Shown: positions 34,001-43,346 of the stretch, one piece after another
How positions within the stretch are numbered: the stretch's first letter is position 1
How the letters are laid out: the number at the start of each line of letters is the position of its first letter
Source: Pararge aegeria
Taxonomy: Eukaryota > Arthropoda > Insecta > Lepidoptera > Nymphalidae
Length of the DNA: 64,000 nt
Direction of reading: 5' to 3'
NCBI RefSeq assembly: GCF_905163445.1
Contig: NC_053185.1
Span: 20,354,001-20,418,000 of the forward strand
The notes under the pieces: generated by a model
What the model was told of the DNA's origin: nothing
Seen by the model: only the letters and a program-made list of their open reading frames with translations
Databases searched by the model: none
Program-made: the position numbers and the translations under genes

Positions 34001-37000
34001 CAGAACCGATTTTAATGAAACTTTCAGGGAATCTCCGGTTTGACCTGGCAAGTAATCCTGTAAAGTTTGGTGACGATCGGAGCACTCCTATTTTTGAACT
34101 GTCAAATACAGCTTTTATTTACTATGATGATATTCTATTGTTGTGTATACATGGGTGTAGATAGTGATCTTCACCCGCTCGAGAAGAGAATAGAAGAGAA
34201 TGAATATGGAGAGAAATAAATGATTTAATATATTATGAGACTTAAATTAAAAATTTAATGATTGTTTAAATAAAATAAAGCAAAATCTAGCCCGGCAAAG
34301 CGAGCAGGGTACGCTAGTTCATTATAAAAATAAACTTAAGTCTATAAAAGCAATAAGTCGACATAGACAATCGACTTAGTAGAAACGAACAATAATTAGT
34401 GATATCTGCGTATAATCTGAGAAAAGTACAGAAATCCTTCGTAGGAATGGGTTTTTAAACCATGTATTAAAATACATTTAACCAATCGTGGTTACTACAC
34501 GATTGATAAAATGTTTGATTGAATGAATGTTTGAATGATTCTTAACAACGAGGCTGCTTGGAAGCAGGCCGCTCCACTCTCATCTCTCACAAGATAGAAA
34601 CATTCTAAAGATTGTTAGACTGTAAATAGATGTTGAAAAAGAATGCTGGGTTTCTCACCGGCTTTTTTTCGGTAGAATCAGCCTTCTAACCGGTGACAGA
34701 GTGACTACAAACAGACTGACTTGACGATTTAAAGGTGCTTAAAGGGTCTACTTGAAAAATGTAAATTTTGATTATTTTTCTTTTGTTTCGTTATACGGTG
34801 ATGTAACAGAAACTTGTTTATGTATTAACTTTGCTTTTTAGTTTTATAAATATTATTTAAGAAGATACTTTCATAAATAATATACCATTTCGGAATATAT
34901 TCTGCATTCACCATATCTCGACGTGTTGGACCCTTTAAAGGTTACGATGCCAGAGATGTAAGACGGTATTACTTCCCAGGACGAGCATCTACGACATCTA
35001 CTCCTCAGTTAACGGCACTTTATATTACGTGCAGCTTGCATGTCCCACGAAGTGATGCTCTTTTTTTAGGTTTTCAACTTACCATCCATCTGGGCCATCT
35101 CATAGGTCTGTCAATAATTAGTATAACAAAAATTAAAAAAAATACTGTCTGACTAATTCATCATCATCACCATCACATCAACCGATAGACGTCCACAGCT
35201 GGACATAGGTCTTTTGTAGGGAGTTCCAAGTTCCACGGTTCTGAGCCGCTTGGAGCCAGCGGCTACCTGCGACGCGCTTAATGTCGTCTGCCCACCTCGT
35301 TGGAGGCGCACCAACGCTGCGCTTACCAGTTCGGGGCTGCCATTCCAGCACCTTGGGACCCCAACGTCCATCCTTTGGTCTGACTAATTAGATATACATA
35401 ATTTCAGATAGTCTTAAGAACGGCCGATATCCCCCCAGCAGTAGAGTTCTCAGAGCCTTGGGTGAGTACTTTGTAGAGTTAATAATTACATTTATTTCTG
35501 TACTTATTGTGACATCAATTCACTTCTAAATTTGAAGATGTTTGTTATTTCTGTCGGGCGTTCCAATGGGCATATAACTGGTTATCACTAGAGAGGTGGT
35601 GTTATATAACTATACTACCAAAAAGTGGCAGCCAACGAGAGGAGATTTTGGGACGGCAGTCGCGAATAAAACCGGAACGCCACAAATCCAGGGACCGATG
35701 CAATCTGATTCACATAGAGTCAGTAACTGTCTTTAGTAGATGGTTATACTCGTGAATGCATACTAATTTCGATTGTATCAAGAGTATCCGTATATACATT
35801 TAGCTACCAATAGTGGTTCCGGAGTATAATGTATACCAAACCTTGAAAAAGTTAGAATTACCTGTGTATACTGTCAAAACTCCGATAGACAAAACACAAT
35901 TGCTTATTTCTGCAATACTTATTTACTGTAAACGCAGATGATGGATTTCACAGTTCTACTTGCTTGGGGCCTGAGTAACTTTTAATGATCACAATATTGA
36001 TAAGATTAATTTATATGACAGCAGAATGTGGACTTTCCTTCGGGGGGTCGAGTTCGAATCCCGGTACATGCCTCAAACTTTTAGAGTCTTATGCGTTTTA
36101 CGCAATTAAATTTCACTTGCTTCAACGGTGAAAGAAAACGTCCTGAGGAAAACCTGCATGATTGCAGTTCTGAGTTCTCCATAATGTCCTAAAGGCGTGT
36201 GAGTTCTAACCACTAGTAATCTTTCTCTTTAAATGTTACAGGCAAATCTGACCAGCAAGCAGGGTGCCTGTACGAAGGGCGATGGTACGTCGCCGGCTCA
36301 TCCGTGCGCACACGTGAGGCTTGCCTGTCGTGCGCGTGCGCTCACGGCGCGCTGTCATGCCGCCGCCGCACGTGTGCAACGCTGCCAGAACCACCACCGA
36401 GATGCCATGTGATACATCACCGGGGAGAGTGCTGTCCCGAACTACGATGCCCTGGTTAGTAGCTCCAGTTTTTGTAAAATACGAAGAAAACCCTTTAAAT
36501 AAAAAGCAAAAATGTATTCAACCAAAGAGGCTACAACCGCTACGTTACGAAATTATATGAACAACACGAACATTTTGAGCGTATACACTTTATAATCAGT
36601 GAATTTTGGTATGAGATTATCGTTCCAGCATCCTGGCCCTAACATTCATGTTCAGCTTCACAATTTGTTGACCTATGTGTGTACCTATATGAACGCATAC
36701 GTAATGCTTTCGGCAATGTATCTGTACGACTCATGTTTTGCCCTTTAAAAAAAGAATATATTCGTGTACAATCTGTTTATCTATATTTCAGATGGCGTAA
36801 AACACAAACATGGAGCGACTGGTAGACTAGATGATGCAGATATCGACACTCCGACGTCACTGGGCCACGGTATATATCTATAATACACTTGTGATGACCA
36901 CCGATGCTAAAACAGCGGCTTCATAATAAATTGAATAATGAGTGTTCCCAGCGTGCGTGGAAGGAGGGACGGTGTACGCTGCCGGCTCGGCCATGAGTTC

Positions 37001-40000
37001 CAACACGGCTTGCGAGCAGTGCTTCTGCCTCGGCGGGGCTCGGCGCTGCGTCCGGCCGCGCTGTCTGCCTCCGCCGCCTGGCTGCAGAGCGAGACCGGCT
37101 TCCGGCGCCTGCTGTCCGCAACGCTACTACTGCGAGCATGTTACAAAGCCTGTAGACGAAACCAACTTGCATGGTAAGACCTCATTGCATGCATTGCACA
37201 TCCGACAGTGCAGTTGCAGAAGCAAAAATGCTTCCTTGAAACTTTCCTTAAGTATTTCATCTCAATTTATTCCTAGTATGATTTGTTGGATCTGCCATCG
37301 GATCTACTTAGAATTGCAAGAAGCTAGAAATTAACATAATGACAAAAAAACATTAGTCAAGAGATACTTAACTTAAGTCCTTGAAAACAAGACAAAACCT
37401 AATTGGCCATGAGGTGAAATTTCATTCAACCAGTCAGCGTTATCTCATAGTCATAAGTACATTAATTGTGTAAAATTTCATAGTTTAAAAATGAATTTCA
37501 GATTGCGTTACTCCTGAGGGTGCTTGGGCAATGGAAGGAGAGCGGATAAAGTCAGCAGAGATCGGTTTAGAATGCATCCAGTGCTTCTGCCTGCGCGGGT
37601 CCATCAGATGTCAGCACCTGTCCTGCGCCCCCTCGTTACAAGGTTGCACGCCCTTAGTCCAACCGGGCCAGTGCTGTCCCCATCAATATCAATGCGACCG
37701 ACACAGCAATGGTATGCTTAAGTTTATTGCATTATATTTTGTACGGTATCTGTTCGTTACACAACAGATACCGTAATAATTTGCATAAACACAATTCATG
37801 CAAATTGTTTAATATAATGTACTCTTTTTTCATTTTCCAGGTACAAAATTCAGCTTACACCCTCAACGCCAGAACATTTTGATGGCTTTAAAAGATGAAA
37901 ATAGATCATTTCACACATCAAAATCAACAAAACGTGAGACTACAATGAAAGAACATAGTACAGTAACAGATAAAAGCACAGTAGCTGTTACTAAAAAAGA
38001 TTTAGGTACCACATCCAAGGTAAAAAGAGAAACTGAACTCCCGCAGAATACTAGTTCAAGCATAAAAACGGACAAAAGTGAGATGATTACTGCGACAACA
38101 GCACAGTCAACTCAAAAATTAAATGAAGTTACACCAGCTACGATCACTAAGATTGAAACCACAACTGTACCCGTTTCTTCGCCAGACCTTCCTACAGAGC
38201 AGCCTGCGGGATCAGTAAAAGTCATAATTAATGGGACAATAAACTGTACCACAGAACTATCTTCCACATCTTTACTTTTAAACATATCAGATACCAACAA
38301 TACTGTCTGGATAGACAGCCAGACTCAACCACGGATACCGATTATGAATACCATTGATGTTGAAAGTCATACGTTTCCACCCAATGATATCATAACTGAA
38401 GGAAGTTATAAAGAAGAATTTGATGACAATGACACGTTTACTATCAATGTAACCAGCTCTCTAAGGACTAATACAAGTCATTCAACAACATCAACGACCA
38501 TAAAACCAAAGTCTGATGTACCAAAAACTGTCCCACCTGCACTTGGGAAATTAAATGTTTCGAAAACAAAGAAAGATGAATACGATTATGATTACACAGA
38601 ACCAACACTACCTCCCTCACTACCGAATTTAAAGTAAGTATCTGAAGTTTTTTTTTTACTATAGTTAATCTTTAAACTGTATTATAAAACAGTCTACACT
38701 TTCAGAATTATTCCTTTTGTAGCAGCTGACGCAGTAGTAGAAGAAGAAGTATCGTCAAAGGAAACTCTTGATTACTCTGTACTGGATAGAGAAGACAAGT
38801 TTCCAGTGTATTATCCTAACAAAGAAACAGAAGACACAATATATGCAACGCGTAAAGTAGACGTATACAATCCTACCCAATATCCAATATTTATTTCAAA
38901 GAAGGTTGAACCACAGTATCCAAGCTTGACTCAAGATACCGAGGAAGTGAATGTACATTATCCAAGCATTACAAATGATATGGCCGCTCCTGTTCAAGAA
39001 TACACAGTCACTGCTTCGTTAGGAAATTCCGCTAAGATGAACTATAAAGGCGAAAACCAAGAACCTGCAACAAACACCCAATTCGAAGTAGAACCTCCAG
39101 CTGGAAATTTATTTTCACCTCCAGTAGAGACGGAAGGTTTGTGGTTTCTTAAATTGTTCTAATAAAATAAAGTAAATTTTGTGTACAAAATTCATGATTT
39201 TTTTTAATTTTAGGTGGGTTTGTACCTAAGGGCCCAGGAATTATGGACGACTATTATTCTGTTTATTCCAGTACTCCACCTGGAAATATTATGCCTCATT
39301 TAACAACATCAATGCAGTTGGAGCCTAAAGGTAATGGTTCTAGTTACAAGTTGCCTTTAGAAGTTTTAGTCATATTTATGGTTAAAAATAAATAATAATC
39401 TTTCCATACTGCAGGAGGCCGAGTTTAGCGCACCTGTAACTTATGTGCGTTTTAACTAATTAAAATATCACTTGCTCAACGGAAACATCGTGAGGGAATT
39501 TGCATGCCTGAGAATCCTCCATAATGATCTCAAAGGCGGGTGAAGTCTACTAATCCGCACTGGCCAGCGAGGTGGACTACCCTTCTCATTGTGGGAAAAA
39601 AATCGTTCCCTGTAGGGGTCAGTAATGGGTGAATATGATCATGATGATTCATACTTTCGTTTTCTAATTACAGATGAATGCATCTCTAGCGACGGGAGAC
39701 ACGTTTCAGAAGGCGAATCAATATCCATTTCTTGCTCAATATGTACTTGTGCGTGGGGAGAGTTGCACTGCTCTCCTCGACCATGCAATACGCCAGCAGG
39801 ATGCAGCAGAAAGGCTGCAAGTATGAGCACCACTGATTTATGCTGTGGTGAATTGATTTGTGATAAATGTAAGTATTGCCCTTGTTTACATTACATGTTT
39901 TATTTAAGTTCTAGCAGTTCCCTGCGACTTTGTCCGCTTACAAATTTTCATCCTCAGAACAGTCGCGTTACAACGTCCGGCTGTTGCCTACATGCCTAGG

Positions 40001-41458
40001 AGTCGTAGCGTGATTAACAACACTGACGACTGTTTTTAATCACGCTACGAAGAATGTAGACTCCCTCCTAAATTGAGACGAAACAATATTAATCTGTCTT
40101 GAAGTTACAGAGTTTAGCGCGTTCTAAGAAATAAACTTTGATTCCTATTTAACCCAAAATTGAAATTTTTATAAATCAACAATCTACATACATATTTTAC
40201 ACGTCCTACTTTATTTGTTACTTAGAAGCTAAAGTAGTTTGGTGGACATAAAACGCAAGATTAAGCGCTTTCATACAAACTTTCATCCCCTATTTGGTTT
40301 CTTTAGCAATAGAATTTTCTAAAACTATGGGATACCAATAACCTTTCTTAAAGAGTGTTAACATTTTATACCTCAGCGTTTTAGGTTTTGTGTTGATATA
40401 TCAGTCAGTCAGGACTATGTATTTTATAAATACAGATAACTATATAAAAATACCATGCAGTAATTAAAAACTATAAGTATTACCCACTTACGAGCTTTTA
40501 AATTTTTTTTTTAGTGAACAAGACAACATCCATGCCAATAATGATATCTCAAAATATTTACAAACAAAACGAGTCTGAAATAACTAATAAATACGAAAAA
40601 GTATCATTCACTTACCAAGAAAGTACAACCACACCACGAAATGACACAAATAATGATAGAGTACATATGGATATGAATTTACAAAAGAATATTTCTGAAA
40701 CGAATGAAAGATTTGTTGGCACGATACCAGAAACTTTGATAACCTCCAGTTCTACTGAAAAAACTGTTTTATATACCTCAAGTGAAACTCCTATTAGTGG
40801 GGCTTTCGATAATAATACCCATTCTCTGGAATATGATGATGAAGATGATGACGAGGGATTTTCCTTAGGAAGCGTTTTAAAGCTATTGCTCAGTGAAACA
40901 TACGACACAACAACTGCAGCACCGAAAAAGAAATTAACTACAGTCCTCACAAGCACAACACCTAGAATAACTACGACTGTTCCAACAACTAATAGAAAAT
41001 TATTTACTTCATCTGATAGTGGTTTCGTCCCTGTTACTCACCGTTCACCTTACATCCCACCAAAAAAGTTATATCCGCAAAATACTATAAACAGAATTGA
41101 CCACCTTGTACTCGGAGAGTCAAATGCGATTAGAAAGTCTACTTCGAAACCAACGTACAAGCCTGTAACTCAATCTACAACAAGAAAAATGTTGACCAAT
41201 AAAACTACTCAGCAGCCTATTACTACGAAGACTGTAGAGATTTCAAGTAAAGAAGGCTTTGGAGGGCATCCTGTTGAGGTGCGTCCTCCTATTGGAAATT
41301 TTATACCCGGGTTGGGATTAGGTTTACCTAAACTCGCTGGATGCAATATTTACGGCCGAATGTATCGAGTGGGTAGAATCATTGCCGAGTTGTCATCTCC
41401 ATGCCAAGAATGTAAATGTACCGAACTCGGTGTTCAGTGTCGATCGCTTAGTTGCTAA
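21889..41458 (+). CDS. Secreted multi-VWC extracellular matrix protein, tenectin-like, 11 exons, 1123 residues
   Basis: Coding exons: 21889-22003, 35408-35461, 36242-36454, 36792-36869, 36952-37173, 37502-37711, 37841-38633, 38706-39136, 39214-39330, 39674-39868, 40515-41458. They sum to 3372 nt, all joins keep frame and every intron is GT-AG. Order: signal peptide (about residues 25-38), short leader, VWC1 (57-127), 26-residue spacer, VWC2 (154-227), VWC3 (228-297), Thr/Ser/Lys-rich linker, Tyr/Pro-rich linker, VWC4 (745-809), a second Thr-rich linker with an acidic patch, and a C-terminal half VWC (1085-1123). Each full module has the spaced cysteines with CxC and CCP motifs. VWC proteins act outside the cell in matrix assembly or BMP binding. 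Five VWC-type modules with mucin-like spacers fit insect tenectin, a cuticle and epithelial matrix protein, but this chain is much shorter than the Drosophila one and has no RGD. Confidence 0.92.
23040..23245 (-). pseudogene. LINE reverse transcriptase C-terminal fossil
   Basis: The minus-strand frame includes DIKQFAGNFWTENPYTRPGI, resembling the conserved ending of RTE/Jockey-type polyproteins (W-x-DDI..AG..W...AQ.R..W). The preceding basic, Trp-containing stretch matches in other frames. Frameshifted and short; not functional. Confidence 0.5.
24103..24305 (-). mobile_element. SINE family C, minus-strand copy in intron 1
   Basis: Has 'cagtgcggattggtggac', 'cacacgcctttgagaac' and the (ATCATC) tail complement at its left. 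The head is truncated near 24305. Confidence 0.7.
25219..25391. repeat. Imperfect palindrome of about 173 bp
   Basis: Arms 25236-25269 and 25337-25370 pair over 34 nt, with 'gtgaaagttaactacgat' as the core. Weaker pairing extends both outward to 25219/25391 and inward toward the centre, so nearly the whole segment folds back. Probably a small foldback transposable element. Confidence 0.75.
25925..26300 (-). pseudogene. Tc1-type transposase N-terminal fossil
   Basis: On the minus strand the first part reads FARALEMRRNGQTYRVIQRS, typical of the N-terminal helix-turn-helix of Tc1-like transposases. Later pieces, in shifted frames with internal stops, continue the resemblance. Decayed beyond function; the catalytic domain is not present. 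Confidence 0.55.
26400..26465 (-). repeat. Repeat G fragment
   Basis: Complement of the start of the unit at 12545-12666 ('atggatttccgcaaagtaac' here). Ends abruptly at both sides. Confidence 0.65.
26691..26721. repeat. Perfect 13-nt-arm hairpin
   Basis: Arms 26691-26703 and 26709-26721 are exact reverse complements with a 5-nt loop. Confidence 0.85.
27260..27330. repeat. 29-nt-arm inverted repeat
   Basis: Arms 27260-27288 and 27302-27330 pair with one mismatch around a 13-nt loop; a further 'ctaccc' pairing lies outside them. Foldback element or its remnant. Confidence 0.85.
32182..32357 (+). mobile_element. SINE family C, plus-strand copy
   Basis: Clear Pol III boxes: 'agcctagtgggtaagg' and 'gagttcgaactcc'. 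The body is truncated before the 3' tail. Confidence 0.7.
33274..33328. repeat. 25-nt-arm hairpin beside repeat D
   Basis: Arms 33274-33298 and 33304-33328 pair with one mismatch and a 5-nt loop. Repeat D begins directly after it. Confidence 0.8.
33290..33670 (+). repeat. Dispersed repeat D, second copy
   Basis: Parallels the copy at 10620-10870 ('cttacttaaacgataaaa' and 'gtgataacaa') and extends further, with a GC-richer block around 33470-33530. Confidence 0.5.
33955..34318 (+). mobile_element. Helitron-like non-autonomous element
   Basis: Ends 'agcgagcagggtacg' then CTAG (34314-34317) before a T, matching the Helitron 3' rule. The body includes 'gaaacggcagaaccgatttt', a phrase typical of dispersed lepidopteran repeats. 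The 5' boundary is approximate. Confidence 0.4.
34500..34770 (+). mobile_element. LINE 3'-end fragment (family F), second copy
   Basis: Longer version of the 21515-21705 fragment, ending near 'gggtctacttgaaaaatg'. Non-coding 3' UTR of a non-LTR element. Confidence 0.5.
35147..35389 (-). mobile_element. 5'-truncated RTE-type LINE with perfect 12-bp target-site duplication
   Basis: The insert 35159-35377 (219 bp) is flanked by two copies of GTCTGACTAATT (35147-35158 and 35378-35389). Read on the minus strand, one frame runs without a stop and ends in the typical RTE polyprotein C-terminus (DGRWGPKVLEWQPR near the start, WADDIKRVAGSRW in the middle, WTSIG near the end), followed by a short (ATG)n-like tail. 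The intact flanks suggest a comparatively recent insertion. It lies 18 bases upstream of exon 2 of the VWC gene. Confidence 0.85.
35408..35461 (+). CDS. VWC gene exon 2: 18-codon leader exon
   Basis: Acceptor ATTTCAG, donor GTGAGT, phase 1 on both sides. Encodes the short linker between signal peptide and VWC1 (residues 39-56), including NGRYPPSSRVLRALG. It has no cysteine. As a symmetric exon it can be skipped without breaking frame. Confidence 0.75.
36030..36215 (+). mobile_element. SINE family C in intron 2
   Basis: Contains 'gagttcgaatcccggtac' (B box), 'gcatgattgcag' and 'ttctccataatgtcc'. It ends only about 27 bases before the VWC1 exon. Confidence 0.65.
36242..36454 (+). CDS. VWC gene exon 3: VWC module 1
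   Basis: A single phase 1-1 exon of 71 codons encodes one whole module: GCLYEGRWYVAG, then CLSCAC, two further cysteines, and ECCPELRC at the end. An RGE tripeptide occurs just before the CC (36421-36429). The exon is GC-rich, unlike the later linker exons. Confidence 0.93.
36792..36869 (+). CDS. VWC gene exon 4: 26-residue spacer
   Basis: Phase 1-1 exon between VWC1 and VWC2 with a His/Lys start (GVKHKHG) and an acidic middle (DDADID). Recognised by clean ATTTCAG and GGTATAT borders and by keeping frame; no cysteine. Confidence 0.7.
36952..37173 (+). CDS. VWC gene exon 5: VWC module 2
   Basis: Encodes ACVEGGTVYAAG, CEQCFC, then a Pro/Arg-rich loop and ACCPQRYYC, the same cysteine plan as module 1. 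The acceptor is taken as TTCCCAG ending at 36951; an AG at 36942 would add three residues in frame. Donor GTAAGA at 37174. Confidence 0.9.
37502..37711 (+). CDS. VWC gene exon 6: VWC module 3
   Basis: Encodes DCVTPEGAW, CIQCFCLRG and QCCPHQYQC. Acceptor TTTCAG, donor GTATGC, phase 1-1. The two-residue RG here is followed by S, so there is no RGD. Confidence 0.93.
37841..38633 (+). CDS. VWC gene exon 7: Thr/Ser-rich mucin-like linker
   Basis: Encodes about 264 residues rich in Thr, Ser and Lys, with several N-glycosylation sequons (for example NGTINCT, NVTSS, NTSHS) and an acidic Tyr patch EYDYDYTEP near its end. Expected to be extended and heavily O-glycosylated. It ends in phase 2 at GTAAGT, the only phase-2 boundary in the gene. 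Confidence 0.9.
38706..39330 (+). CDS. VWC gene exons 8 and 9: Tyr/Pro-rich linker
   Basis: Exon 8 (38706-39136) and exon 9 (39214-39330) encode residues 562-744. Repeated YPx motifs occur (PVYYPN, PTQYPIF, PQYPSL, VHYPSI), hinting at a decayed internal repeat, followed by Pro/Gly segments such as PPAGNLFSPP and PPGNIMP. No cysteine. Borders are GTTTGT, TTTTAG and GTAATG. Confidence 0.88.
39410..39650 (+). mobile_element. SINE family C in intron 9
   Basis: Body with 'gcatgcctgagaatcctcc' and 'gtaatgggtgaatatgatc' at the tail. It fills most of the 343-bp intron, ending just before the exon 10 acceptor. Confidence 0.65.
39674..39868 (+). CDS. VWC gene exon 10: VWC module 4
   Basis: Encodes DECISSDGRHVSEGE, CSICTCAWGELHC, further cysteines and DLCCGELIC. 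Phase 1-1, acceptor TTACAG, donor GTAAGT. The CCG replaces the CCP seen in modules 1-3. Confidence 0.92.
40515..41458 (+). CDS. VWC gene exon 11: Thr-rich linker, acidic patch and terminal half VWC
   Basis: Encodes residues 810-1123. A Thr/Lys-rich linker contains an acidic run (EYDDEDDDEGFSLGSVLK) and ends in a cysteine-bearing tail: GCNIYGRMYRVG, CQECKCTELGVQC and a final Cys before TAA at 41456. The tail keeps the first half of a VWC module but lacks the CC part. Acceptor is a T-rich TTTAG at 40514. Confidence 0.92.
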
Positions 41459-41843
41459 CAGTATTGCGGTGCATTTGAATAATACCTTTCAATGATAAGT
41501 GATAATTTATGTAAATAGCAAACGCGTACAAAGACAAATCAACGGTGACCATGATTGATTATTTAGATAGATTGAACTGTGAAGTTCTCATACATATAAT
41601 TTAAATTAATTTTTGTACAGTGCATGATTGTGAGTATGTGTGTGTGAATGGGGTTTTAGATATAACTTTTATTTTAAGTGTTTAAATGACATTGCCTAAA
41701 ACTTACCGTAAACAGCCGTTCAATCAAACGGCCTTTGATCTCAAATAGTAATACCTGCATTGCAATAATAGGATCGTACTTTTGACTTTTAAATATAACA
41801 CGCTTGCCAGAACAGTATCATGAAATAGACATCTTATTTGCGT

Positions 41844-41849
41844 AATAAA
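41844..41849 (+). terminator. Candidate polyadenylation signal of the VWC gene
   Basis: AATAAA 386 bases after the stop codon, followed within 25 bases by a T/G-rich stretch. Another AATAAA-like site lies near 41915. Confidence 0.45.
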
Positions 41850-41859
41850 ACAATTGACT

Positions 41860-43221
41860 GATAAACTTTTGTTTTACTTTATCGACTTAAACAAGTCAGT
41901 CATGGTATTCATCGAAATAAAGAGTAAATTTTATTTGATAAATAAAAACATACGGAATTTTACAAAAATGGCTTTTATTAACAAACAGGTCACAATAATG
42001 TTGCCAACACACGGACTATATAAAGAATATAATTAATATTAGGATTAATTACTACAAAACTGTTTATTTAACATCAAAACTTGAACGTAACTTGCACATT
42101 GTAAAATTTAGAAAAAGGAATTATATATCCCTTATCTACGAACACTTCAGAAGGTATCATTTGAGTCCCTTAAATGACAATGGATAACATTTAAAACGGT
42201 ATATCCTTGTAAGATAAAACAATAATTGATATGCAATACATATAAAGTATTAATCTATACACTCTAATTTTAAGGACTAAAAAAACTCCAACCAATTGAA
42301 AACATCTTAACACTACACTTGACTTCGTTTAAAAATGGACTAGATTAAAAATCTCTTTGGTTGTCCGCTTTTGTTTTCATATCACAATATTCTCATGATA
42401 GAAATATTCTTCATTGATTTAATTTACACATGCAACAATTCATTAATGATGTCAACGACAATGATTATCACATTACATAATGTATAGTTAATAATAAGAA
42501 ATAAAATGTTTTGATACAAAACGATTGGAACTTAACTCTAATAATTTCATAGAAATTACAAACAAGTAATTAAGGTCACAGTAATGTTAGATAACTTTAT
42601 GAACTATTTGAAGATTATTCTTCACTGCAAGTGTTTAATTTTTCTCATAATTTGCACTTATGTCCCGTGCAATAAAGTTATCTAGCGATTAACAAATTAT
42701 TGATGTTATTTTATCACATTTACAACATCAATCAGCTTTAATTATTCTTAGGTCTAATAAAATCACTTTGGTTAGTTTGACTTCAGTAATACGTACGTTA
42801 CTTAACCGCTTAAGTACAAGTCCTTAATGTTTAAAATTACTTTATTACACTTTTGGAAGACTTTAGTTGTTATCGTTTTTTGTATTACACTTTAATTATT
42901 ATATTCATAATGTTCTCAATATTGAAAGTTGTTTCCGCTTCTGATGTTTTCGATTATCATATATTTCAAACTAATAGTATTCTTTTAATGATCACACATC
43001 ATGTAAGTGCGGTCACGTTTCTTTTTAAGCTTCTTTTCTTTTCAGTCTTTCCTGCTCTTTGCAAGCCAACGTTGTCAAATTCATAACATATTAACACAAT
43101 CAACTCGCGTCCTCAATTGAAAGGACGAAGAGCTGACATCAAGGCCCCCTAAAACATTAAGTGGTTCTTCTCACAAAAGGAGTAAAAATCAACGAATCCA
43201 AAACTTCATCTTCTTCTCTTG
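41860..43221. other. Convergent intergenic and 3' UTR region
   Basis: Lies between the 3' ends of the VWC and rhomboid genes. AT-rich, no gene seen. TTTATT at 42841-42846 is an AATAAA on the minus strand and a plausible end for the rhomboid mRNA. Confidence 0.45.
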
Positions 43222-43346
43222 TCAAGTCAATGGATCGACCTCATACCAGAAGATATAGTAGGCAATAGCTGCGAGAACACCTGTTGCTAGCAGTAGCACC
43301 GACGATACTCTACACACTGTAATGCTTCTTTTGGGTGAATTTTCTC
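43222..43346 (-). CDS. Rhomboid exon 6: seventh membrane helix and stop
   Basis: Acceptor TTACAG; 41 codons including VSSVLLLATGVLAAIAYYIF, then a short acidic tail and TGA at 43224-43222. No open frame list covers it because it is short, but phase and hydrophobicity fit TM7. Confidence 0.85.

Larger units (their letters stand above)
22004..35407 (+). other. VWC gene intron 1, 13.4 kb, filled with repeats
   Basis: Starts GTTCGT, ends ATTTCAG. It contains LINE fragments (23040-23245, 34500-34770, 35159-35377), a Tc1-type fossil (25925-26300), SINE C copies (24103-24305, 32182-32357), Helitron-like sequence (33955-34318), several hairpins and GC-richer patches at about 23895-23955, 24655-24780, 27605-27740 and 28620-28710 that may be enhancers. 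The long first intron is the natural place for regulatory elements of a developmentally controlled matrix gene. No separate nested gene was recognised. Confidence 0.65.

Noticed and set aside
33970..34164. 64-codon frame beginning MGMFRIGSETAEP
   Set aside because: Lies within a dispersed Helitron-like repeat whose phrases recur in lepidopteran genomes; not an independent gene.
36921..37177. Minus- and plus-strand shadow frames over VWC module 2
   Set aside because: They lack the spaced cysteines and do not join neighbouring exons in phase.
40612..40956. Minus-strand frame of 114 codons opposite the VWC last exon
   Set aside because: Produced by the Thr/Asp-rich composition of the sense strand; no motif.
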